From Rana temporaria (taxonomy: Eukaryota; Chordata; Amphibia; Anura; Ranidae): a stretch of DNA of 64,000 nt. The stretch spans positions 163,171,101-163,235,100 of the forward strand of contig NC_053494.1 of the NCBI RefSeq assembly GCF_905171775.1, given 5' to 3'. Positions 46,282-57,134 of this stretch are shown piece by piece. Every line of letters begins with the position of its first letter. Positions within the stretch are counted from its first letter, which is position 1. Made by a program: the position numbers and the translations under genes. The notes under the pieces are model-generated. The model ran no database searches. It had not been told where the DNA came from and saw nothing but the letters and a program-made list of their open reading frames with translations.

Positions 46282-46727
46282 ATGTGGTACTATGAGAACA
46301 AAATAACATATTGCCATGTGCTTCAGATTAAGGGATAATGTTAATAATCAATTTTATGTCGGTGCACCATCTGTGTTTTGGATTCAGCCATACAACACAT
46401 GTACTGTACCCTGGAACAGTCTTAAATGTTCCAAGTTTGACTGACTAAAAGGGAACACATTCATAAAACACATTCAGGGCATCATTTATATTTAGACTCC
46501 ACATGGTTTAACACATGGATAGGTTTCATGTAATTTACTCTGTTGATCTTGGAACAGTATAATTACATTTTAGAGAATTCTGTACAGGGCAGAGAATTTT
46601 CTAGACAGAAAGTTTGGATATCTGCAGAGGGCCTTTTCCCACCGAATAAAGTTGGGTGTGTTTTGAACCTCACTCCAACTGCATAGGCAGTCCAAAATCA
46701 AGGTAATCCTATGGGCATAGTTTACAT
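46282..46727 (+). repeat. Dispersed or duplicated unit, copy 1 of 2
   Basis: It aligns by eye with 47740-48167 in the same order (tggtactatgagaacaaaa, agattaagggataatgttaa, ggaacagtcttaaatgttcc, atcaaggtaatcctatgggc), with small indels. The match ends about one base beyond the hAT insertion point. Confidence 0.85.
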
Positions 46728-47070
46728 CAGGGGTCTCCAAACTTTTCAAGCAAAGGGCCACTTTATTGTCCTTCAGACTTTAGAAAGGGCCGGATTGTGG
46801 CCGGTGGGTGCAGAAATTGTCCCGGGCCCAGCACCAGTAAGAATAAATGTGGCCTCGGGGTTGGTGTTCAATAGGGGGAGAAGTAGGGCCCCTAACAGTA
46901 GGAGAAATAGTATCCCATCATTGATATCAGTAGAAGAAATAGTGCCCCCTTGTTGGTGTCAGTGGAAGGAATAGTGCCTCATATCAGTTGGAGGAATAGT
47001 GCCCCAAGGGCCGCATAAAGGCTAGCAAAGGGCCACATCTGGCCATCGGGCTGCAGTTTGGAGACCCCTG
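46728..47070. mobile_element. hAT-type non-autonomous element, 343 bp
   Basis: It is flanked by the perfect 8-bp duplication gtttacat (46720-46727 and 47071-47078). The ends caggggtctccaaac and gtttggagacccctg are perfect inverted repeats of 15 bp. The interior has gggccac motifs and a degenerate 'agtgcccc' repeat. Confidence 0.95.
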
Positions 47071-47078
47071 GTTTACAT

Positions 47079-47739
47079 CTACTTAGAAAAATGTGTAAAT
47101 AAGTGTAGCACAACAGGTATGTGAGTAAATGCACACAAATGAAAATACAACTTAAAACAATGGAGTGTACCACATAATACTAAATACGTGAAGTATACTA
47201 TAAACTCTAGTGTAACTGCACACGATTATAATCACAAACACCTTCAATTGATGTGAACGAATAAAACAAAAATAGCAATAGTCTCATAAAGTTTGTGAAA
47301 CCGCTTGTGTACTAGTATGACAATTCTTCTGTCTTCACAGTGCTTCTGGTGACCTACCACCAACCTGTGAAGTGCTCGCTCACATCTCAATATCTGAGCC
47401 CATTACAGTGTCACATATGCCTTTAAAACACTGCGCCTATAGAGAATGCAGCTAGATGGCATTATCTTCCCATCCAGGGGTATATCTGCCACCTTTCTCT
47501 CTTTGGTCCTCAGTATGTTATATCATGAAACAAATTAGAAACACCATAGTGCCCGCTATTCTCCCACATTTATTGAAGAAAAAGTTTTAAAAACACTCAC
47601 AAGAACATCAGGATAACAGGCATGTAAAAACCATCAGCTCTCCACGCTGACACGGGTAATTAATGTATGCTGTCGCAGGTATCGGCTCCTCCCATTCCTG
47701 TTGCTCCCTCTGATTGGGCTTTCTCAGTAGGCCTGTAAT
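47079..47739. other. CHN1 intron between the duplicated units
   Basis: No gene or recognised repeat. Confidence 0.4.
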
Positions 47740-48167
47740 ATGTGGTACTATGAGAACAAAAGAGCATATTGCCATGTGCTGCAGATTAAGGGATAATGTT
47801 AATCTATTTTATGTCAGTGCACCATCTGTGTTTGTGTTCAGCCATACAACACTTGTACTTTACTCTGGAACAGTCTTAAATGTTCCACGTTTAAATGAAA
47901 AACACGTTTGACTGAAAAACAATCAGGGCATTTATATTTAGATTCCACATGGTGTAACACACAGGTTTCAGGTAATGTACTCTGATCTTGGAACAGTAGA
48001 ATTGCATTTTAGAGAATCCTGTACAGGACAGAGAATTTTCTTGACAGAAAAGTTTGGATGTCTACAGAGGGTCCTTTAACACCAAACGCAGTTGGATGCA
48101 TTTTGAACCGCACCCTAACTGCATAGACAGCCCAAAATCAAGGTAATCCTATGGGCATAGTTCACAT
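47740..48167 (+). repeat. Dispersed or duplicated unit, copy 2 of 2
   Basis: It is the counterpart of 46282-46727. Where copy 1 has the hAT target gtttacat, this copy reads gttcacat with no insertion. Confidence 0.85.
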
Positions 48168-48221
48168 CCTTGCAGTGCAGTTCTGCACAACGAAAGAAAA
48201 AGTAGAGCATCCTGCATTTTT

Positions 48222-48290
48222 CCGCACCGCAAATGCAGGGAATGCGCTTCAAATGCACCGCAAATGCAGGGAATGCGCTTCAAACGCACC
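48222..48290 (+). repeat. Two-copy tandem repeat, about 31-bp unit
   Basis: The phrase accgcaaatgcagggaatgc occurs twice in succession, each followed by gcttcaaa. Confidence 0.85.
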
Positions 48291-48619
48291 GTGCCCCTTT
48301 AAGCAAAGCCCAAAAACTTGTAGAAAGATGCACTGCAAATGCAGCGCAACATGCATTCAAGCGTGCGTCAACGGCATGTTAAGCATGCTTCAAATACATG
48401 TAAATATGCAGTCAACAATGCTCGGTTATGTGCAGTTTCTGGTGTGAAATGGACCCTTAGATTTATAGAGCGCTATACCTACCATCTGTTCTAAAAGTAA
48501 AATTATGGACACATAAATAGGGGGCGGCAGCAGCAATGGGGAGGCGGCGGACGTGCTTCCTTAATGGACGGGCCTCCCCTGGGCAAATGTCTCCCGACAT
48601 CCGGCCAGTGTGTACCGGC

Positions 48620-49106
48620 TTAAAGCGGATCTCCACTCTAAAGTGGAGTCCCGCTGATCGGAACCCTCCCCCCCTCCGGTGTCACATTTGACACCTTTCA
48701 GGGGGGAGGGGGGTGCAGATACCTGTCTACAGACAGGTATCTGCACCCACTTCCGGCCCTACGATACGGGCAAAGGACGGGTTTTTTCCTTCCTTCCCGT
48801 CCGTCCCCCCGTTGTATGCTGGGAACACTCGGCTCCCAGCACACAGCGGGAGCCAATCGGCGGGCGCAGCGCGACTCGCGCATGCGCCGTAGGGAACCGG
48901 GCAGTGAAGCCGGAGCGCTTCACTTCCTGGTTCCCTCACCGAGGATGGAGGGGGGAGCAGCAGGGTGACGAGCGATCGGCTCGTCATCTGCTGCGATCAC
49001 CGCTGGACTCCAGGACAGGTAAGTGTCCTTATATTAAAAGTCAGCAGCTGCAGTATTTGTAGCTGCTGGCTTTTAATATATTTTTCCCGTGGCACATCCG
49101 CTTTAA
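48620..49106. mobile_element. TTAA-flanked non-autonomous element, 'agcggat' ends
   Basis: TTAA at both ends, with agcggatctccact at the left and gcacatccgct at the right. The interior has the hairpin gcagatacctgtctacagac/aggtatctgc and the arms attaaaagtcagcagctgca / tagctgctggcttttaat. A degraded relative lies at 59066-59335. Confidence 0.75.
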
Positions 49107-49169
49107 GCTGCAGTCGTGTGTACTGCTCTATGCACACTACAAATCCCATAATCTGCAGTCCATCTTGGG

Positions 49170-49317
49170 CAGGGGTCTTCAAACTACGGCCCTCCAGGTG
49201 TTCAGGAACTACAATTCCCATCATGCCTAGTCATGTCTGTGAATGTTGGAGTTTTAGAAAGCCTCATGGGATTTGTAGTTCTGCAACAACTGGAGGGCCA
49301 TAGTTTGAGGATCCTTG
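49170..49317. mobile_element. hAT-type MITE, 148 bp
   Basis: It is flanked by the perfect 8-bp duplication atcttggg (49162-49169 and 49318-49325). The ends caggggtcttcaaacta and tagtttgaggatccttg are inverted repeats. The core phrase 'ggaactacaattcccatcat' resembles that of the 52149 element. Confidence 0.93.
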
Positions 49318-49483
49318 ATCTTGGGCGTGAGGAAGAGGGGGTGGCTACATTCCTACATAGCGTGGGAATGTAGAGAATGAACATAGCTACCCTCTTGCAG
49401 GATCACAGCAGCAAAAACAAATGAATTTGTTGAACATTTGGAGGAGCCAATGAGCAGTAGGTTTTTTTTTTTTTTTTTACGCG

Positions 49484-49893
49484 TTTAATAGAAAAGTTCA
49501 CCTTTTTTATAAAAAAATAATAATAAAAAATGCAAATCTTTTTGCAGTTAAAAATTGCATTTATTAATTATTTACACTGGAGCCTGACTCTCGGTACACT
49601 GTCTGTACTTCTGATATGGGCAGGCAGTTATTGAATTGCAGGAAGATTCCATAAACTATCAGAGTGCTTACCAGTTCATTCAGAGCTACAAGCCGTCGGC
49701 CATGGTGAATGATGGTACTTGTAGTTCGTTTATTCACAGAACTCTAAATAAAGGGCGTGTGTGGGTGCTTTATTTGCGATAGCTGGTGTAGGGAGATCAC
49801 CTGCCCGCTGTCACAGGGAGGCAAGCAAATGCTGGACATGTTACACCCTAAATATGGGTGTAACATGTTCACAAAGGTGCACCTATCCTTTAA
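49484..49893. mobile_element. TTAA-flanked element, 'aaaggataggtgcacct' family, copy 1
   Basis: It ends gtgcacctatcctttaa. The interior has ggtgtaacatgttcac. A relative in opposite orientation lies at 61943-62369. The left boundary is less certain. Confidence 0.6.
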
Positions 49894-50357
49894 AGCGGTG
49901 GTTCCCCCTAAAACTAATTTCTAACAATAGATTCGTAAGACCCGTTACACTGCGGGTAGGCTGGCTTTTTTTTTTTTTTTTTCGTACATACCGAGATCTC
50001 CCCGTCTCGTCCCTAGGCGGTGGGCGGAACTAGTTGATTGACGTTCCTCGGACGGGCGCGTACGTGACGTCACGACTTTCCGAAAGAAGCCGAACGTCGC
50101 TGCACATGCGCCGTATAGAGTTGGCTCTATACGGCGCATGCGCAGCGACGTTCGGCTTCTTTCGGAAAGTCGTGACGTCACGTACGCGCCCGTCCGAGGA
50201 ACGTCAATCAACTAGGAACGCCCACCGACAAGGAACGAGACGGGGAGATATCGGTATGTACTAAAAAAAATAAAAAAAAAGGCCAGCCTACCCGCAGTGT
50301 AACGGGTCTTACGAATCTATTGTTAGCAATGTGTTTTAGGGGGAACCACCCCTTTAA
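49890..50357. mobile_element. Long foldback element, TTAA-flanked
   Basis: The two arms of about 225 bp are near-perfect inverted repeats meeting at about 50121. They include cgtacgtgacgtcacgac, gccgtatagag and aagacccgttacactgcggg with their complements. TTAA bounds both ends (agcggtggttccccctaaaa / gttttagggggaaccacccct). No protein is encoded; reading frames seen on both strands are mirror images. Confidence 0.9.
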
Positions 50358-50369
50358 GTTATTAAAATC

Positions 50370-51110
50370 TCTTCTGATATGTTTTACTCCCCAGACTGTT
50401 CACCATTTTCGTTGCCCATCTCTGGACTTGTTCAGTCTTATTAATATCTTCTTGTAAGTGAGGTCTCCAGCATCGGACACCATGAAATCTAAAGATCTAT
50501 ATGAGGGATTCAGGACCTCCTCCCTCTGCTGGTGACCCCTTTAGTGAAACATCCAATTTACTCTTTCTTGCCACTGCCTGTTCACACTGTTTGCTCACTT
50601 TGCAATCATCTGAAATAAGTTCCCCCATATCTTTTTTTTTTTTTCTCTGTATTGTGCCCCCAATGTATTTTGTCAAGGGATTCTTTTTTCATTTTTGCAT
50701 TATTTTACATTTAGAAACATTGAACAGCAGTTTCCACGGCTTTCACCAATTTCCCAGCAATGCAAAATCCTATTTCATATTGGACACCTTCCGTGATATC
50801 CACCCTATTGTGCACCTTTGTCATCAGCAAAACGATATACTTTACCCACCAAACCTTTAATGATATCACTTAAATATAGATTAAATAGAACAGAACCTAG
50901 TACAGATCCTTGTGGTACACCACTAGTGACTGGTCCCTGTTCCTAATGTACCCCATATACAACTACACTCCATCTTTTAGCCAATTGATTATCCACTGAA
51001 CCACCCAAGGGTTAAGCCCTAGCTTATACAACTTTTGTATTGGATCATTATGTGGCACTGTATCAAGATATGCTATGTCCACAGCACCAGCTTGGTCAAA
51101 AACATTTGTG
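50370..51110 (-). pseudogene. CR1/jockey-type LINE reverse-transcriptase fragment
   Basis: On the - strand, from about 51090 down, the translated text reads YLDTVPHN..., LGLNPWVVQWIINWLKDGV, then after a frame change TSGVPQGSVLGSVLFNLY (about 50930-50865). Further down is the C-terminal signature RPHLQ...TEQVQRWATK (about 50490-50410), matching the 'VQRRATK' block of CR1-like elements. Several stops and gaps make it inactive. The 5' part of the element is missing. Confidence 0.8.
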
Positions 51111-52148
51111 CGGTATAGGTAAAAAAAAATTATCTGACATGATCTGCCTTCAGTTTCAACTCTTTTTGGCTGAAGTTTTGTTTTTATTTTGGATTGAGTT
51201 TTGTCATCTGTCGCCAATCACTTCCTGTCCCATAGCCAAAACAGAAAGTGAGCGGAAATCCCTCAAAAATAAGGGAATTGCTGGTTGTTATCAGGACTAG
51301 GGTCTCCGGAAAATATCCTCTCTGTTACGGTTATGAGGACAACCCAAAATTTGGGATTTTTTTTCCATTTTCAGGGACAACGATAAACATGACACATAGA
51401 TTGGGTGAACCTCCATAATGAAGACTCAGACAGCAATAAAAGCATGACAGGTGTTCTCTATGCACTTTGTCTAAAACTAAAAAGAAGGAAAAAAATAATA
51501 GGTTTTGCATTTTTAGTTGAACTTTAAACTTGCAAAAGACACACATTGACAAGTCAGAGGGGTGACTATTACTCCTCCTGGATCTGTACAGATTTCCAGA
51601 GATGAGCAAGTTTGAAATGCTGCGCTCTTCAGTGCTCTACAAATCCCGTGTTGAATGCTTATATGTAAAATGTAAGCTTGTGTGTAAATAGTTAAATAAA
51701 AATAGTATACAAATCTATAAATAAAACCGTTGAAGTTTAAAAAAAAATGAATACAGTGAACTCCGAACACAACAGTTGTGCCCACATTCTATAGTTAAGA
51801 CACCATACACTATGCTAACCTGTGCCTAATGAAGCATTCCCATGAAATCTGTCAAGTTTGTGGACCTTCAGGCAACCTGGATGTTTAGAGCCTATTCCAG
51901 CGTATGAATGAAGATCCTTTTCATAGTCCTTATAGGGAATGGGCCATCTGCAGTTAACGGTTCAGTAGTAATGTCAGGTGAGGTGGAATCATTAATTCCT
52001 AAGTTTACTCATGTATGTAACAAAAATGTGTTCACATTTTATTCAGTCCATGCCATTGTAGGTCATATTTTCAGTGTTGCACATAAATTGCTTACACACG
52101 TTAAACAGGAGTGCCTTGTTGCCAGCTGCTTATTGGAATACCCTATAT
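51111..52148. other. CHN1 intron, nothing assigned
   Basis: No gene, RNA or clear repeat seen. Confidence 0.4.
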
Positions 52149-52284
52149 CAGTGATGGCGAACCTTGGCACCCCAGATGTTTTGGAACTACATTTCCCATG
52201 ATGCTCTTGCACTCTGCAGTGTAGTTGAGCATCATGGGAAATGTAGTTCCAAAACATCTGGGGTGCCAAGGTTCGCCATCACTG
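52149..52284. mobile_element. hAT-type palindromic MITE, 136 bp
   Basis: It is flanked by the perfect 8-bp duplication ccctatat (52141-52148 and 52285-52292). The arms of about 57 bp (cagtgatggcgaaccttggc...) are a perfect inverted repeat around a short centre. Confidence 0.95.
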
Positions 52285-52302
52285 CCCTATATACACTAAT
52301 AG

Positions 52303-53419
52303 TAGGGTTGTCCCGATACCACTTTTTTAGGACCGAGTACAAGTACCGATACTTTTTTTCAAGTACTCGCCAATACCGATACTTTTTTTTTTTTTTTTTT
52401 AATGTGATGTGACAGTGGCGTTTTTTTCTTTTGTTTGTTTTTTTTTTTTTACTTTTTTTTTTTATTTTTTTTTTTTACAGTGGCGTTTTATTTTTTATTT
52501 TTTTAGAGGGGGGGTAGTGGATTGTCCGTGTGTTTTTGAATTTTTTATTACCATTTACATTTTTTTTTATTTATTTTTTTATTTATTGCAATTTTTATTT
52601 TATTTTTTAATCAACCCTGTTGGGGGGGCTTTGGTGAGATATCAGGGGTCTTAACAGACCTCTGACATCTCCCCTTTGAGACAGAGAAAGGGACTAGGGA
52701 TACAGATTCCCCTGTCCCTTTCTCAGCAGCATCAGCTGCGCTGAAAATGAATGCAGAGAAGACAGCGTCTTCTCTTCATTCATAAACTGAAACATTGTAA
52801 TCAACAGGTTACGATGATTCAGTTCTGTGAATGGACAGTCATCGCTGACTCTGTCCATTCGGAACAGTAAGGAGCCGGGTTTACCGGCTCCTACCGCCGC
52901 TCTCCATCCTGACAGTTCCGGGGGGGGGGCACAGGGGAGAGACGGAAACAGCGGGGGACGCACGGGGGGAGAGAAGGAAACATCGGGACGCACGGGGGAG
53001 AGAAGGAAACAACAGGACGCACGGGGGAGAGAAGGAAACCGCGGGGGGGCACGGGGGAGAGAAGGAAACATCGGGACGCACGGAGGGAGAGGAGGAAACA
53101 TCGGGGGTCACGGAGGAGAGAAGGAAACAGCAGGGGGGGCACGGGGGAGAGGAGGAAACAGCGGCGGGAGGGAGAAGGAAACAGCGGCAGGGGCACGGAG
53201 GGAGAAGGAAACAGCGGCGGGGGGCACAGAGGGAGAAGGAAACAGCGGCGGGGGGCACAGAGGTTGAGAGACTGCATAAAAAGGGAGGGGGGGCTGGAGG
53301 AGGACCTAGGACAAGTATCGGGTAAAGCATCGGGAGCATTTGCCCGAGTACAAGTACTCGGGCAAATGCTTGATATCGGTCCCGATACCGATACTAGTAT
53401 CGGTATCGGGACAACCCTA
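52303..53419. mobile_element. hAT-type non-autonomous element, 1117 bp
   Basis: It is flanked by the perfect 8-bp duplication actaatag (52295-52302 and 53420-53427). The ends tagggttgtcccgatac and gtatcgggacaacccta are perfect 17-bp inverted repeats. The interior has long T-tracts (52380-52610) and a G-rich minisatellite (52920-53265). Confidence 0.95.
52920..53265 (+). repeat. G-rich minisatellite, about 25-28 bp unit
   Basis: Around 13 imperfect copies of 'cacgggggagagaaggaaac' with agc/atc variants and occasional shorter units. It lies inside the hAT element. Long frames through it on both strands are repeat artefacts. Confidence 0.95.
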
Positions 53420-53429
53420 ACTAATAGTA

Positions 53430-54057
53430 TTTGAGAATTATGCATTCACCTTGCTGTACCTTACCTTTTAGGGGTTTGTGCACATGGGCATGTAAAACGC
53501 TGTGTTCAGATCCACAATGTACAGTTTATACCGATCTTAATGCCACAATATTGTAGACTATGTGCCCATTGTGGTTAGTACTGTAGCAGTGAGCTCCAAA
53601 AACCTAAAGTAAGAAATTATGCATTTGCGGTCTGATTTGTGCAGTAGGCATGTAAATGGTGGTAACGACTTTAAAGTCAACTGCCTAGTGCTTATGTAAT
53701 CGGTCATTCTGAATGGCTAAAGGCAGAAGTCATTCTATGTGACTGCCTACAATTTGTTTAAACCTCTCTGCTGGCCCTGAACGAGCCATTCACTAGGCAT
53801 CGGTGCAGGTTCCGAATGACCTCGGCCTTCATTCAACCAGAATAACTAAAGGCTGAGGTCATTCTGCACTGCCTAGTGAATGGCTTATTCAGAGCCTGAG
53901 AAGATTTAAACCTAAACAAAGTGTAGGCAACAGCAGTGGCACATATGGACATAGGTGCAGTACGGACCGTTGTGAGGCATACTTTATATGGAAACTTGCC
54001 TGCCAGCAAGATCCTGCATACATTTCATTAGTTTTATTCCCATGTGCAGTAGCCCTT
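53430..54057. other. CHN1 intron, nothing assigned
   Basis: An inverted pair near 53755-53890 (ctctctgctggccctgaa / ttcagagcctgagaag, tgcactgcctagtgaatgg / cattcactaggcatcggtgc) suggests a degenerate MITE. Otherwise unremarkable. Confidence 0.45.
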
Positions 54058-54062
54058 GGTCT

Positions 54063-54340
54063 ACTTTCACACTGAGGTGCTTTACAGGCGCTATAGCGCT
54101 AAAAATAGCACCTGTAAAGCGCTCCTCCTGTCCGAGCGGTGTGCTTGCGGGACGTTAAAAAAAAAAGTCTCTGCAGCTTAAAGCGCCACTGCCCATTGAA
54201 ATTAATGGGGAGCGGCGATTTGCAGTCACTTTTAACCCTTTATTCGGTTGATATCGGGGTGAAAAACAACTCTCAAACAATGGTAAAACGCATCTAAACT
54301 AGTGGCGCTTTACCGCCTGCACCTCAGTGTGAAAGTGCTC
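54063..54340. repeat. GC-rich MITE, 'cccctttcacactg' family, copy G
   Basis: The left end is actttcacactgaggtgc and the right end gcacctcagtgtgaaagt. The stem gcgctatagcgctaaaaata is present. It abuts the next TTAA element directly. Confidence 0.8.
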
Positions 54341-54842
54341 TTAAAGGGGTTGTAAAGGGAAAAAATGTTTTCCCTAAATAGCTTCCTTTACCTTAGTGCA
54401 GTCCTCCTTCACTTACCTCATCCTTCCATTTTGCTTTTAAATGTTTTTTTATTTCTTCTGAGAAATTCTCACTTCCTGTTCTTCTGTCTGTAACTCACCA
54501 CCGTAATGCGAGGCTTTCTTCCTGGTGTGGAGAAAGCCTCGTGAGGGGGCGAGCAGGAGTGTCAGGACGCCCACGAACACACAGCTCCTTTTATTTATCT
54601 GCAAAGTAGAGAGTGTCCTGACTTGTCTGCTCGCCTCCTCCTCAAGAGGCTTTCTCCACACCAGAAAGAAAGCCTCGCATTACGGTGGTGAGTTACAGAC
54701 AGAAGAACAGGAAGTGAGGATTTCTCAGAAGAAATCAGGACATTTAAAAGCAAAATGGAAGGATGAGGTAAGTGAAGGAGGACTGCACTAAGGTAAAGGA
54801 AGATATTTAGGGAAAAAAAAATTCCCTTTACAACCCCTTTAA
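54341..54842. mobile_element. T2/Kolobok-like MITE, TTAA-flanked
   Basis: It starts ttaaaggggttgtaaaggga and ends tccctttacaacccctttaa. Much of the two halves form an inverted repeat (cttcctttaccttagtgcag / ctgcactaaggtaaaggaag). Same family as 30393. Confidence 0.88.
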
Positions 54843-56035
54843 GCTAGGTACTCGGAACCTATGTGCTTTTCTTAAGCGTTCCCCAGCAATATATGATGAG
54901 ATGCAGTCAAATTAATTGCAAATTGCTAGTTCCTGATGGTATTTTTTTTTCGTACCGATGTGTAACCATTTTTTGTTAAACTTGGTTGCAAAGCGTGACC
55001 TCAGCTTTCACCATATGTATGGCATTTAATACATATGTATTTTGTTGAATTTGCGCAATACACAGTTACCTCCTAATATATGTGTGAAGTTTCTTATAAT
55101 GTGACCATTCCATTCTAATGACTGTTTAAATGAGTGCCAATGTATATGGTGATAAATAGCTTTCTTTCAGAAAGTGTCCAAGCTAAATTTGCATCAGCAT
55201 GAAATAGTTTGGACTAATTTATGAAAAGCTGAATCAAAGTGCAGTTGTTGCCCATAACAACTATTTACAAACAATATTTGAATTATTTAGAGAATGGAAA
55301 GAAATGAGCTCCAAGTTGCTCTGGTTTTTTTTTCTTCTGTATTTTGGAGGTCAGGACTGAAAGTTGTATAGTAACATTAAAAACTTTTTTTTTTTTCAAA
55401 AAATAATTGGTTTCCTAAAACAAAATTTGCAGACAGAGTCATTTTGACACTCCTAGTAATGCAGGTCCTCTCGTCACTTATGTCATGGAAAATTTAGTGT
55501 GTTCAAGCAGTGTATCTAGTTTAGTCTTGTATGAAATGTTAAGTGTTCATGATTACGTGTTGTCATCCTTCAGTTCCTCACACTGTGACAACCTTCTATG
55601 TTTGGCTCTATGTTCCTCCTGACTAGGGCGTGCCACTTCAGAATATGGCTCACGACCAGAATCCAAATCACTTGATGCCTCCAAATTGCCATTGTACCTG
55701 AATGTTATAAAGCTGTCATTTTGTACACTTTGGCATTGTTAAGTTCAGACTAAATGCACATTTTTCTATTGCAAACTTTTAGCGTGAATAGCTGTGATTG
55801 CCTTTCATTTTTAAATGAGGAGTTTGGCAGGAAAAGTATTGTTCCTTGAAAGGTTAGCTGTATTCCGGCAATAAAAACCTCTGTACACGGTACACCTACC
55901 CTTTCAATATGCATGTGCTGGGCACACAACTAGTCGTCGCACTTAATATACTTTAATCCGGTAGATGGGCTTTTGCATTTACTCTGTAAGTCAACATAAG
56001 AAAAATAAATGAATGATACTTACAAGGCACATTCC
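54843..56035. other. CHN1 intron, nothing assigned
   Basis: AT-rich, low-copy-looking sequence with no feature I can support. Confidence 0.4.
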
Positions 56036-57134
56036 TTAAAGTGGATCTTCACTAAATATGCGCTTTTACAATCCAAGCACACTACTTAATTGATTTAAAA
56101 TGTTCAAAGTAAACTCCCCCATCCATCCATGTCTCCATGCTGCATTACATCTGCCACTAGCTCAGGCATGCATGCAGGAGTGTGCGCTTGGCTTAGAAAG
56201 CCCGTCCTGAAGAATCCTTGGATGTATGACATAATTTGCCTAGGCAAGAAACTAGGAAGTAACTGAGGAAATGTAAAAGAATAAAAAACGTTTGAAATAA
56301 GTTAATATGATCTACTTTTATATCTCTTTACTAATGCTAGCAGAATGAGGATTAAAAAAAAAAATCACTGGCCCAGATTCAGTAAGCAATTGCGCCTGCG
56401 TAACCATAGTTACGCAGCGCAATTGCTGACTTGCGCCGGCGTAACGAGTTCTCCTGATTCAGAGAACTCGTTACGCCGACTGCAGCCTAAAATCTGCGTG
56501 GCATAAGGCTCTTATGCCCGCATATCTTAGGCTGCATTCTTGCGATGACCGCTAGGGGGCATTCCCATTGTGGTCAGCGTATAGTATGCAAATTGCATAC
56601 TTACGCCGATTCACAATGTTGCGCGCCCCCTGCGTACGCAAGTTACGTCGTTTCCGTACGGCGTGTTTACCGTAAGGCTGCACATTCTAATAGCAGGGGC
56701 AGCCAATGCTAAACTATACCCGGCGTTCCCACGTCGCGACGTTCGAATTTTACGTCGTTTGCGTAAGTGAATCGTGAATGGCGCTGGACGCCATTCACGT
56801 TCACTTTGAAGCAAATGACGTCCTTGCAACGTCATTTGCCGCAATGCACGTCGGGAAAGTTTCCCGACGGAGCTTGCGCTCTACGATCGGCGCGGGAGCG
56901 CGCCTAATTTAAATGATTCCCGCCCCCGGCGGGATCATTTACATTGCGCGCGCTTACGCCGGGCAATTTTGCCGGCGCGCCCTCGCAATTTACGGAGCTA
57001 CAGCTCCGTGAATCGAGGGCAGCGGAAAATATTTGCGGGGGCGCAGGGCAAAATCGTTGCCCTGCGCCTCCGCAAATAGAGCCCAATTCTTTCTGAATCC
57101 GGGCCACTGTTAATTGGGTGAAGAGTCACTTTAA
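56036..57134. mobile_element. TTAA-flanked element, 'agtggatcttcac' ends, with nested MITE
   Basis: The left end is ttaaagtggatcttcact and the right end gtgaagagtcactttaa, which are inverted repeats around TTAA. The MITE at 56370-57105 makes up most of its length. Confidence 0.7.
56370..57105. repeat. GC-rich MITE with 'ggcccagattcag' ends
   Basis: The ends ggcccagattcag and ctgaatccgggcc are inverted with one mismatch. The triplet act flanks both sides. The interior consists of chained short palindromes (ttacgcagcgcaattgc, agaactcgttacgcc, aacgtcatttgc, cggagctacagctccg). Confidence 0.85.

Noticed and set aside
48679..49062. 127-codon frame rich in Arg
   Set aside because: It lies inside the TTAA element 48620-49106 and follows its GC-rich hairpins.
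50034..50264. Frames giving nearly the same peptide on both strands
   Set aside because: A consequence of the foldback palindrome, not a gene.
52827..53445. Gly/Glu-rich and Pro/Cys-rich frames on both strands
   Set aside because: They are translations of the minisatellite and keep open only because the unit has few stops.
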